DNA of 64,000 nucleotides from an uncultured Chromatiaceae bacterium. Its GTDB lineage: Bacteria; Pseudomonadota; Gammaproteobacteria; Enterobacterales; Alteromonadaceae. Positions within the stretch are counted from its first letter, which is position 1, and each line of letters opens with the position of its first letter. The translations under genes were made by a program, and so were the position numbers. Where the stretch lies: contig CALJUX010000004.1 of NCBI GenBank assembly GCA_937978655.1, forward strand, positions 1 to 64,000. Reading direction: 5' to 3'. This document shows positions 49,556 through 56,787 of this stretch, piece by piece. The notes below the pieces were generated by a model. That model did not search any database. It saw only the letters and a list, made by a program, of their open reading frames with translations, and was not told the origin of the DNA.

Positions 49556-50921
49556 CAGTACTGATTCCGGCAATCAGATCGGGTTCTGTGATAATAGCAG
49601 GAACATCAGCAGGTTGAATATCAGCTGAAGCTGATACTTTACTCCGCCAACGTATTTGCACCGAAGGCCCCGGTACGCACCAGCTGTCTGGCTGACTTAA
49701 ACTCGCCGGCGCTATCGGTTGCTCTTCATGCGCCAGCCCTGCTTCGCCGGCAAACCTGAAGGCAAATGCCGCCAGCGGCGGGCCTATAGTTTCAAACAAG
49801 GTCACTGCGCCCAACACCACAGCACTAATCACGGCAGCATGCTCGCTACTGAGGCCACTGCTGGTTTGCGCCAGACCAATCGCCAGCCCGGCCATTGGTA
49901 CCAGCAACATGCCGGTTGCGGCACTGGCGCGTGCGCTTTGGCGCTGCACAGTGCCGGCCAGCCAGACCATCAGCACTTTCACCGCTGAGCGCACCAGCAC
50001 CAGTGACACAATCACCAGACCATACTGCCACAAGGCGCTCAGTTGTAACTTGGCGCCGGCGAACACAAACAACACAATAAAAAACAGCTCAAAGGCGGCG
50101 CCAAAATTCAGCTCCGACACCAAGGGGCCGCGCTCCAGACTGCGCACCGTGATGCCGACCAGCAAAGGTGCAAACAGCGCCGACAACTGCAGCTGCTGCG
50201 CCAGTGCTAACGCCAGCATCAGGCTGCCAATCACCAGCGCCATTTTGTATTGCGCGGCGGTTTGGGTGCGTTGACACAAAAAATGCAGCAAAGCACCAAT
50301 CAAAACGCCCAGACAAGCCGAGCCAAGCAACAAATACAACGGCTGCAAAATCACCTGGCTCAATCCGGCTTGCTGATCAAGTAACAGCGCCGGGATCACC
50401 GCAGCAAACACCAGAAAAGACCAGCAATTGTTAAGCGCCACCAGGGTTTTGGCGGTTTCAGTGACCGGGCCTTTGGCGCCGGTTTCATGCGCGACGTGCA
50501 GCAGCACCGCCGGCGATGAGGAAATCAGAATAGCGCTGATGAGCGCCGCCAGCACCGGGCTGAAATCCAGCCCATGCAACACAAAAAAACAGGCGATAAA
50601 AGTGACACTGGCTTCGGCCAGCGACGTCAGCACCAACGCCTTGTGCTGACGGATAAAACGTAAATCCAGTGAAGTGCCAAGCCGGTATAAAATCAGTGCC
50701 AGCGCAATATCAACCAGAATGCGCGCATCCGCCAGCGTGTGCTTATCCAGCACCCCGAGGCCACTGGGCCCAATCAGAAAACCTACCGCCATAAAGCCGG
50801 TGATACTGGGGATCCAGCGCATCAGGTGCGCCAGATAACCGCCGAGCGCCCCAACCAGCAATAACAAGGCAAACGCCAGTAATGGGCTGAATGTCAGCGC
50901 AGTGGCCGGTAAAAAATCCAT
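49485..50921 (-). CDS. CPA2-family cation/proton antiporter
   Basis: A 478-residue membrane protein with 12-13 helices of the monovalent cation:proton antiporter-2 family (Kef/GerN-like fold). The region ITGFMAVGFLIGPSGLG and the conserved LRFIRQHK after the fourth helix are typical, and ISAILISSSPAVLLHV lies in the ion-binding helix region. There is no TrkA-N domain; instead a hydrophilic tail of about 90 residues contains the overlap with the EAL gene. The ion carried cannot be deduced. GGAG seven bases before ATG 50921 fixes the start. Confidence 0.9.
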   Translation of the reverse strand: MDFLPATALTFSPLLAFALLLLVGALGGYLAHLMRWIPSITGFMAVGFLIGPSGLGVLDKHTLADARILVDIALALILYRLGTSLDLRFIRQHKALVLTSLAEASVTFIACFFVLHGLDFSPVLAALISAILISSSPAVLLHVAHETGAKGPVTETAKTLVALNNCWSFLVFAAVIPALLLDQQAGLSQVILQPLYLLLGSACLGVLIGALLHFLCQRTQTAAQYKMALVIGSLMLALALAQQLQLSALFAPLLVGITVRSLERGPLVSELNFGAAFELFFIVLFVFAGAKLQLSALWQYGLVIVSLVLVRSAVKVLMVWLAGTVQRQSARASAATGMLLVPMAGLAIGLAQTSSGLSSEHAAVISAVVLGAVTLFETIGPPLAAFAFRFAGEAGLAHEEQPIAPASLSQPDSWCVPGPSVQIRWRSKVSASADIQPADVPAIITEPDLIAGISTDAVSPANKTTKLSRLFKWRRSGV

Positions 50922-50948
50922 CAATACACTCCGAAACCACGGGAAAGA

Positions 50949-51785
50949 TTAAGACTGTCGCGACGCCAATAGTTCAGCGACAGCGCGTTCACGCGGGCAA
51001 AAACGCAGTTGAAATGCCGGTTCATCGCCAAATTGCCAGTGGATGTCGCTGCCAAACGGTAATTCCAGCACACCGGCGAACGAGCCGGTGATGATGACCT
51101 GACCGGCGGTTAATGGCACACCTTGCGCGCGCAGAAAGTTTACCAGCCAGGGCAAAGGCGCCCGCGGATTGTCATTCGGATGCCGGGCGGCGTGTGTGAC
51201 CGGCTCCTGGCCGGCCTGAGTCAGGGTCAAAGCAAAACTGGCCTGCTCCGGTCCGTGCAGCACAGGCCCCAGCCAAAGCCCCTGATTAAACAATCCATCC
51301 GCCAGCTGGTCCGGATACTGCGCGCCGGCATCGGCCTGATAACGGCTTTGGATCAGCTCCAGCGCCAGATGCGGCGCGCCGAACAAGGCGAGGATGTCAT
51401 CATCGCTTAAGCTGTTTTCGCCCGGCGCGACATCGGTGAGCAGCGGATAGGCATATTCAGGTTCAACCCGTGCCAACCCTTGTGCCGACGGCCACAGCGC
51501 ACAGCTGGCGCCTTGTTGCAGCTCAGTTTGATACAAAGGCCCCAACACAATTTTTAGCTGACCATTGGCATCCTGCGACGGCACACCACACTTCCAGCCA
51601 ATCACTTTGCTGTACTGCTGCGCCACCTGTAATTGCACTGCCAACGCATCCGCCAGCAGCAACGGCCGGTGTTGTTCCGCTAACAGCCCGCCAGGCTGGC
51701 CCAGAGTGCGCCTTTGCTGCAATTGTTGTGCGGCGGCGTTGATTTGCTCCGCAGTAAAAGTCGGGGTGAAACAAGATACAGCCAT
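50949..51785 (-). CDS. fumarylacetoacetate-hydrolase-fold hydratase (MhpD-like)
   Basis: A 278-residue protein of the 2-oxopent-4-enoate hydratase/fumarylacetoacetase fold. Signatures are YSKVIGWKCGVPSQ near the N-terminus, VEPEYAYPL (metal-binding Glus), ALELIQSRY and a C-terminal VIITGSFAGVLELPFG. MhpD-like members hydrate 2-hydroxypentadienoate in aromatic meta-cleavage pathways, but no such pathway is nearby, so the substrate is open. GGAG six bases before ATG 51785 sets the start. The antiporter gene follows 27 bases downstream on the same strand, and tRNA-Gly lies upstream. Confidence 0.85.
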   Translation of the reverse strand: MAVSCFTPTFTAEQINAAAQQLQQRRTLGQPGGLLAEQHRPLLLADALAVQLQVAQQYSKVIGWKCGVPSQDANGQLKIVLGPLYQTELQQGASCALWPSAQGLARVEPEYAYPLLTDVAPGENSLSDDDILALFGAPHLALELIQSRYQADAGAQYPDQLADGLFNQGLWLGPVLHGPEQASFALTLTQAGQEPVTHAARHPNDNPRAPLPWLVNFLRAQGVPLTAGQVIITGSFAGVLELPFGSDIHWQFGDEPAFQLRFCPRERAVAELLASRQS

Positions 51786-51863
51786 CAGCAACTCCGTCAT
51801 TCAAAAAACGCAATAACGGCACTATAACGATGGAATGGAACAGACAACAAGGATTATGCAGAT

Positions 51864-51937
51864 TGGAGCGGGCGATGGGAATCGAACCCACGGCACCAGC
51901 TTGGGAAGCTGGGGTATTACCATTATACGACGCCCGC
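51864..51937 (-). tRNA. glyU: tRNA-Gly (anticodon CCC)
   Basis: A 74-base cloverleaf including the encoded CCA end. The acceptor stem is GCGGGCG/CGCCCGC, the anticodon loop is TTCCCAA on a CCAGC/GCTGG stem, so the anticodon is CCC, and the T arm contains GGGTTCGATTCCC. It matches E. coli glyU closely in acceptor, anticodon and T arms. Transcription runs toward the FAH-family gene 79 bases away. Confidence 0.97.
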
Positions 51938-51956
51938 TTTTTTGGAAAGCGGCAGC

Positions 51957-51985
51957 AGTGTGGCAAAAATGCCGGCGCAGTTCAA
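51957..51985 (-). promoter_or_regulatory. candidate promoter of tRNA-Gly
   Basis: On the minus strand TTGAAC (51985-51980) and CACACT (51962-51957) are 17 bases apart, 20 bases before the mature tRNA 5' end. Confidence 0.45.
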
Positions 51986-52100
51986 GCGCTTGCGGATCAG
52001 CTTTCACGCAGCACCAGCTAACTGCTGATAAATGCAGCAATTTGTCCAGCATTCCAGGTGGCGTTGACCCAAAGGGTGAGCGCCAAGGATGGCAGCGAAT

Positions 52101-52126
52101 AAAAAAAGGCCGGGAAATCCCGGCCT
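52101..52126 (-). terminator. rho-independent terminator of the bacterioferritin operon
   Basis: On the minus strand GGCCGGG / CCCGGCC with a 4-base loop is followed by seven T, about 60 bases past the last bacterioferritin stop. Confidence 0.9.
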
Positions 52127-52186
52127 GTGAAGAGTTGCCTGCCTGTTATTGTCTGGCAAAGCCAGTGATTAAAGCGGTGTCGAGGC

Positions 52187-52654
52187 TTACAGCTGTGATT
52201 GCAGGTAATTGGGCAGACCAAAGAGTTTGATCTGCCGCAGTTGCTGTTCCAGCCAATGCGCGTGGTCGTTTTCGGTGTCATCGAGTAATTTTTGCAGTAT
52301 CGCGCGCGTGACATAATCCTGCTGCTGTTCACACAACGCCATGGTTTGCTTCAGTAATTTGCCGACGCTGTATTCAACGTTCAGGTCATTCTGCAACATT
52401 GAAGGCACATCAGAACCAATCTGCAGCGCATCGCGTTTGCTCATATCCGGCGTGCCTTCGAGGAATAAAATCCGCTCGATAATGGCCGAGGCATGGGCTT
52501 TTTCATCGGTAACTTCGTGGTCGATGCGCTCGTATAACTTGTGCAGTCCCCAGTCCAGATACATCCGCGAATGGATAAAATACTGGTCCATCGCACTCAG
52601 CTCGTTGGCCAGCAGCACATTCAGTGCATCGATAATCGCTTGTTTGCCTTGCAT
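52187..52654 (-). CDS. bfr: bacterioferritin, ferroxidase-type subunit
   Basis: A 155-residue bacterioferritin subunit of the 24-mer iron store. By alignment to E. coli Bfr the diiron ligands are kept: Glu18, Glu51, His54, Glu94, and Glu128/His131 (equivalent to E. coli Glu127/His130 after a one-residue insertion). The haem-ligand Met52 is replaced by Lys (sequence TDEKAHAS). So this subunit should oxidise iron but not bind haem in the usual way. It lies 5 bases downstream of a second bacterioferritin with the opposite pattern, which suggests a mixed shell. GGGGAG precedes ATG 52654. Confidence 0.94.
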   Translation of the reverse strand: MQGKQAIIDALNVLLANELSAMDQYFIHSRMYLDWGLHKLYERIDHEVTDEKAHASAIIERILFLEGTPDMSKRDALQIGSDVPSMLQNDLNVEYSVGKLLKQTMALCEQQQDYVTRAILQKLLDDTENDHAHWLEQQLRQIKLFGLPNYLQSQL

Positions 52655-52659
52655 GCTGC

Positions 52660-53133
52660 TTACTCCCCGCTCACTTTGCTTTGCAGATAATTTTCCATGC
52701 CCATCACACCAATCTGATACTGCTGTGCATTAATCCAATCGATATGTTCTTCCTCGTGCTCCAGAATTTCCTGCAGCATTTCGCGGCTGACGTAATCCTG
52801 TTTTTGCTCGCACAGCGCAATAGCGTTTTTCAGCAGCGGCAGCTGTTCCAGCTCAAATTCGAGATCACATTGCAGCATTTCGGCAGTGTCTTCACCGATG
52901 CGCAAACGGCCAAGTGCCTGTAGGTTGGGCAAACCTTCAAGGAACAGAATGCGTTCAATCAGCTCGTCGGCTTGTTTCATGTCGCGGATAGATTTTTTAT
53001 AACAGACGTTATTCAGCTCGTGCAGGCCCCAGTTTTTGTAGATGCGGGCGTGGAGGAAATATTGGTTAATCGACGTCAGTTCGGACGTCAGCACCTCATT
53101 GAGGATACTCAGTACAGCGGCATCACCTTGCAT
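52660..53133 (-). CDS. bfr: bacterioferritin, haem-binding-type subunit
   Basis: A 157-residue bacterioferritin subunit. Met52, the axial haem ligand, is present (RDMKQAD), but two ferroxidase ligands are changed: Glu51 to Asp and His54 to Gln. Glu18, Glu94, Glu127 and His130 remain. It should bind haem between subunit pairs and help electron release during iron mobilisation, while iron oxidation falls to the partner encoded 5 bases downstream. Two-subunit bacterioferritins of this kind are known from Neisseria and Pseudomonas. It is the first gene of the operon, with a weak Fur-like site further upstream. Confidence 0.94.
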   Translation of the reverse strand: MQGDAAVLSILNEVLTSELTSINQYFLHARIYKNWGLHELNNVCYKKSIRDMKQADELIERILFLEGLPNLQALGRLRIGEDTAEMLQCDLEFELEQLPLLKNAIALCEQKQDYVSREMLQEILEHEEEHIDWINAQQYQIGVMGMENYLQSKVSGE

Positions 53134-53259
53134 CGCCGGGCTCCTTTTTTACCAATACTGGTAGTGAAACAGGGAAATTGTTGAGGATTGTAGTCGGATT
53201 TACGGCAGGGGTCGAGTTTTAGATTGGCAAAAACTTCAATTAAATCATATGCATGCAAT

Positions 53260-53274
53260 TGAGAATGCTTCGCT
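53260..53274. promoter_or_regulatory. weak Fur-like site upstream of the bacterioferritins
   Basis: TGAGAATgCTTCGCT has a perfect left half (TGAGAAT) but only four of seven positions in the right half of a 7-1-7 Fur site. It lies 127 bases before the first bacterioferritin start, in the AT-rich 226-base gap. Iron control is likely on biological grounds, but this site is a marginal match. Confidence 0.25.
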
Positions 53275-53359
53275 TTAATGCCAGAGTTCTTGTTGGAAAA
53301 ACAATCATTGCAGAATCATTTACTTAGGCTGTGGCAAATGCCACAGCCTGGATTCATTT

Positions 53360-54298
53360 TTACAGCCGGCGCAGCTGCCGGTACTCAGCAATGGCCAGTA
53401 CTACCAGCACTGCAGCAGTCGCCAGCAAGATGTAAGAGATGCTGCCGGCGGCATGGGTCCAGAAAAAACGGGCACCATCGGTGATTTGCTGTGGTTCGGT
53501 GAACACGCCGCCTTTGAACGCCATCGCGGCAAAAATCACGGCAAACACCAGATGATCAAGGATGTAACACCATTTGCTCCAGCGTTGCCAGCTAAGCTGC
53601 GTCAGCCGGTAACAGGCAAAGCCTGCTGACAACAGCGTGAACACAGTCAGCAGATATCGCCAGTGTTCCATGCCATCGGCCAGCCGTACCGGCAGATGTT
53701 GCTGCGCCTCAACCGACAACCACAACGGCGTCCACAACAACAGCAGCAAAAACAAGGCGCTGGTTAAGTCGGTGATACTGTCCGACAGCTTCATCCGCGC
53801 CAGCGGATAACGCGGCAAGCGGGCCGGATGCCACTGGCGTTGCCGCCACTCTTTGGTCCAGCCAGCCTGACCAGCGCCATAAAACACCGCGGTCACCACC
53901 AATAGCAAAGTGGCAAAATTGTCGATAAAACTGAAGCCTAACTGCAGAACCAGTTGCACCGGATTGATCGAGTCCGCCAGCACCAAGGCGCCCAGACTTT
54001 TCAGCAGTGCAATCACCGCCATCAGCGCAGCGCCATGCCACAACACAGTGCGATACAGCGGCATATCTTCACTGGCTACCAGCGGCGCACTGGGCGCAAA
54101 ACGTTGCGCCATGTCGACCGGATGGCCTTGTTGCAGTAACAGCTGGCTCAACTGTGCATCATCCAAAGGCCCGTTCTGCTGCAATGCTTCAATCTGGTCG
54201 AGCAGGTTTGCTCTGAGTTCGCGGATAATGTCGTGCTGCTTGTCCGCCGGCAGCTCAGCCGCCACCGCCGCCAAATAACGTTCCAGTAATTCCATCAT
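53360..54298 (-). CDS. membrane protein with HAAS-type N-terminal domain, PadR partner
   Basis: A 312-residue protein. The first 80 residues form a helical domain (MELLERYLAAVAAELPADKQ, IIRELRANLLDQIEAL, LLLQQGHPVDMAQRF) of the kind found at the start of permeases and membrane proteins controlled by PadR regulators. Six to seven membrane helices follow. There is no transport motif. Its ATG overlaps the padR stop as ATGA, so the two are co-translated. By analogy with other PadR pairs it may sense or answer membrane stress; the actual role is unknown. Confidence 0.82.
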   Translation of the reverse strand: MMELLERYLAAVAAELPADKQHDIIRELRANLLDQIEALQQNGPLDDAQLSQLLLQQGHPVDMAQRFAPSAPLVASEDMPLYRTVLWHGAALMAVIALLKSLGALVLADSINPVQLVLQLGFSFIDNFATLLLVVTAVFYGAGQAGWTKEWRQRQWHPARLPRYPLARMKLSDSITDLTSALFLLLLLWTPLWLSVEAQQHLPVRLADGMEHWRYLLTVFTLLSAGFACYRLTQLSWQRWSKWCYILDHLVFAVIFAAMAFKGGVFTEPQQITDGARFFWTHAAGSISYILLATAAVLVVLAIAEYRQLRRL

Positions 54299-54627
54299 GG
54301 TTGCTCCAGTAAAGTCGCCAGACTGCCGTGTAACTGCTGCCACTCTGTGCTCAGCTGTGCCAGCACTTCAGCACCAGTGGCCGACAGCTGGTAATAACGC
54401 CGTTCGCGGCCTTCGGCCATTTGCCACTGACTATCCAGCAGCCCTTGCTCTGCCAGCCGGCGCACCAGTGGATACAAAGTGCCTTCGTCTATTTCAATGC
54501 CGTTATCATTCAATTGCTTACGCAATGAATAACCGTATTGCGGCGTGCGGCTGGATGCCAGCACCGCCAGCACCAGCACCCCGCGGCGCAGCTCCAGCCG
54601 CAGTTTGTCGAGTCTGTCGTCATGCAT
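54295..54627 (-). CDS. PadR family transcriptional regulator
   Basis: A 110-residue dimeric winged-helix repressor. Marks are RRGVLVLAVLAS, YGYSLRKQLND, EGTLYPLVRRLAEQGLL (recognition helix and wing) and RRYYQLSATGAEVL. It is the small, one-helix-tail class found next to a membrane protein with a matching N-terminal domain. AGGA seven bases before ATG 54627 fixes the start. Two near-identical 22-bp dyads lie just upstream and are probably its own operators. Confidence 0.93.
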   Translation of the reverse strand: MHDDRLDKLRLELRRGVLVLAVLASSRTPQYGYSLRKQLNDNGIEIDEGTLYPLVRRLAEQGLLDSQWQMAEGRERRYYQLSATGAEVLAQLSTEWQQLHGSLATLLEQP

Positions 54628-54655
54628 TTTAAAATCCTGAGGTGATATGCACCTG

Positions 54656-54677
54656 ATACTATGCGGCACATACTGTA
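54656..54677. promoter_or_regulatory. PadR operator 1
   Basis: ATACTATGCGGCAC followed by ATACTGTA forms an imperfect dyad with an ATG-N4-ACAT core, 29 bases before the padR start. It shares its first eight bases with the second site, so autorepression by the adjacent PadR is likely. Confidence 0.55.
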
Positions 54678-54690
54678 CGCCACACAGCAA

Positions 54691-54712
54691 ATACTATGTG
54701 CGATACAGTATA
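54691..54712. promoter_or_regulatory. PadR operator 2
   Basis: ATACTATGTGCGAT followed by ACAGTATA, an imperfect dyad with matching ATACT / AGTAT ends, starts 35 bases after operator 1, a little over three helical turns. The pair brackets where the padR promoter should lie. Confidence 0.55.
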
Positions 54713-54759
54713 AAAGCAAGGACGTGCGGAAAATTTAACCAGACCGGTGACCAGGAAGT

Positions 54760-54790
54760 AAAAACAACAAAGGCGCCATCAGGCGCCTTG
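54760..54790 (-). terminator. rho-independent terminator of the Sel1-like gene
   Basis: On the minus strand AAGGCGCC / GGCGCCTT with a TGAT loop is followed by TGTTGTTTTT, 18 bases after the stop. Confidence 0.75.
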
Positions 54791-54807
54791 TCGGAGCAAA
54801 TGCGGTA

Positions 54808-55332
54808 TCAGCTGTTCGGATATTTCACCACGGTGACGCGCTGAGCGCTGTCACGCATTTTGGTACAAACATGAAATTTACGATTCGAGCCGATCACTGC
54901 GGCATCATTTTCACAGGTCATTTTCTGCGCCCGGACGCCATAGAGTTCAATGCGCTTTTTGATCAGGTCATCCAGCATCGCTTTTTGCTCTGCCGACAAT
55001 TTGCTGGTCACCGCTTCAAAAGAACGCTGCCACTCTGGTGTGCGCTGTTCCAGCGAGGTGCCGAGCCAAATCAGGCCTTCGGTTGGATTGGCCTCAGTGC
55101 CAATGCCCGCCAGATAGAAATTTCCAACCATATACTGCGCCAGTTTTTCACCATATTTGGCGTATTCCAGCAACACTGGGAAGGCTTTGCCTTTGTCTTT
55201 ATGTTTGGCCTGCCGCAATGCCAGTTCATATTTGTTGGTGTATTCAAAGTCGTTCATCACCACAGTTTCTGGCTCTGCCGCCTGCAACTGGCTGCTTAGC
55301 AGCACCGCACTCAGTGTTATCAGCATTTTCAT
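54808..55332 (-). CDS. periplasmic Sel1-like repeat protein
   Basis: A 174-residue exported protein with a short Sec signal (ends SQLQA). The region ALRQAKHKDKGKAFPVLLEY followed by YGEKLAQYMVGNFYLAGIGT is one Sel1-like/TPR-like helical pair. The C-terminal domain has two cysteines (MTCENDAAV and FHVCTKM) that probably pair. It is likely to be a protein-binding helper in the periplasm; no family name is certain. A terminator follows. The 88 bases upstream to the DUF1501 stop show no strong promoter. Confidence 0.75.
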   Translation of the reverse strand: MKMLITLSAVLLSSQLQAAEPETVVMNDFEYTNKYELALRQAKHKDKGKAFPVLLEYAKYGEKLAQYMVGNFYLAGIGTEANPTEGLIWLGTSLEQRTPEWQRSFEAVTSKLSAEQKAMLDDLIKKRIELYGVRAQKMTCENDAAVIGSNRKFHVCTKMRDSAQRVTVVKYPNS

Positions 55333-55420
55333 CGGGAACTCCTGTTTTCCTGCTTTTCGTCGAGTCTCCCTGAGTTTCTGTCGCAGAGCAACGGCTAATT
55401 CTTAACAAATTGTTACCACT

Positions 55421-56776
55421 TCAGCCTTTAAATAATGGCAAGGCCGGCGTGGCAAACTGCTGCAGTTCCGGCAGCAACAAATTTAAGGCGCTCTGATCAG
55501 CACCAAACCACGCGGCCAGGCTGCCAAACAGCTGGCTGTTCGACAATGCCGGGATCAGGCGGCCAGCGCCAATATCCACGTTACTGCCCAGACGCTGCGG
55601 CAGTAACTGGCCATATAAATCACCGCCATTGACGGCGCCGCCCAGCACCAGCTGATTGCCGGCCCAGCCGTGATCAGTGCCATCACCATTTGAACTCAAA
55701 GTGCGGCCAAAATCGGACATGGTAAAGCTCGTGACCTGCTCCGCCAGACCCAGCTCCTGTGTGGCCTGATAAAAACTGGCAAGCGCCTCAGCCACACTGC
55801 CCAATAACGCCGGCTGCACGGTATTTTGTGCATCATGAGTATCAAAACCGCCCAGACCGACAAAAAACACCTGACGCCCTGTCCCAAGCAAGGACTGCAC
55901 GCTGATCAGCTTCGCCACCATCTGCAACTGTAACGCCAGTGGATTGGCATTGTTAAACGCAGTTTGCAGCGCCGGCGCCAGGTTTAATGCCGCCGCCACA
56001 ATAGCACTGCGGCTTTGCGCCTGACTGTGCGACAGCGCAAACTGGTCGGCCAGCGGGTGTTGCTGGGCGGCGAATAACCGGCTCTGAATATCGCGCAGCA
56101 ACATGGCGCGTTTTGAACTGCCTTTCAGCGCGGTCAGTTCAGGCACACCGGCCGCCGCCATGCCAAAGGGTGTCAAGGCGGCCCCGCATTGCCACAGGTT
56201 AGTGCCGGCCAGGCTGATACAACTGGCGAAATCCGGCACGTCGTACATCAGTTCCAATAAGCGTGCACCCCAGCCGCTGTCCGGGCTTTGCGGCTCCTGC
56301 CCACGCATCCAGGTCGCCTGCTGGTCGTTATGTGAAAACAGATTTTTCGGCAGCAGCGCTTTGCCAGCCTGGACTTCAGCCAGCGTTGTCGGCCTGATCA
56401 AAGCCCCCACGCCGCCCACCAGCGCCAGCGCACCACTGCCAAAACATGGCACCAGTGGCGCCATGGCCGGATGCAAACCCAGACCGTCAGCGATGGCAGT
56501 GCGCGGGGTCAGCGCTATCGGGTCCGCCACAGCCAGACTCTGCCGCGCCGCCTGATAATCCAATAAACTCTGGCCTGACAGCGGCAGCAACATATTCAGC
56601 GAATCGTTACCACCGTATAAAAACACACAGACCAGCGCTTTATAACCTGCTGGCGCCGCGCGACCGGCAGCCAGCGCCTTAGGCAACAGGCCCAGTTGCA
56701 GCGTGCTCAGCGTTGCCAGACCCAAACTGCCTTTTAATGCCAGTTTCAGCCATTCCCGCCGTTCCGGATGATGCAT
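55421..56776 (-). CDS. DUF1501 family exported protein (sulfatase-like fold)
   Basis: A 451-residue protein of DUF1501. The N-terminus HHPERREWLKLALKGSLGLA with a following hydrophobic stretch to ALAAG is a twin-arginine signal (R-R-x-W-L-K), so it is exported folded by Tat. Family motifs are VFLYGGNDSLNMLLP, FSHNDQQATWMRG, FFVGLGGFDTHDAQ, SDFGRTLSSNGDGTDHGWAG. The metal-type residues in FDTHD and DHGWAG suggest a phosphatase/sulfatase-related fold. The function is unknown. It lies 11 bases after the DUF1800 gene, and these two families nearly always occur together, so they probably act in one process. Confidence 0.93.
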   Translation of the reverse strand: MHHPERREWLKLALKGSLGLATLSTLQLGLLPKALAAGRAAPAGYKALVCVFLYGGNDSLNMLLPLSGQSLLDYQAARQSLAVADPIALTPRTAIADGLGLHPAMAPLVPCFGSGALALVGGVGALIRPTTLAEVQAGKALLPKNLFSHNDQQATWMRGQEPQSPDSGWGARLLELMYDVPDFASCISLAGTNLWQCGAALTPFGMAAAGVPELTALKGSSKRAMLLRDIQSRLFAAQQHPLADQFALSHSQAQSRSAIVAAALNLAPALQTAFNNANPLALQLQMVAKLISVQSLLGTGRQVFFVGLGGFDTHDAQNTVQPALLGSVAEALASFYQATQELGLAEQVTSFTMSDFGRTLSSNGDGTDHGWAGNQLVLGGAVNGGDLYGQLLPQRLGSNVDIGAGRLIPALSNSQLFGSLAAWFGADQSALNLLLPELQQFATPALPLFKG

Positions 56777-56787
56777 GACAACCCCCC

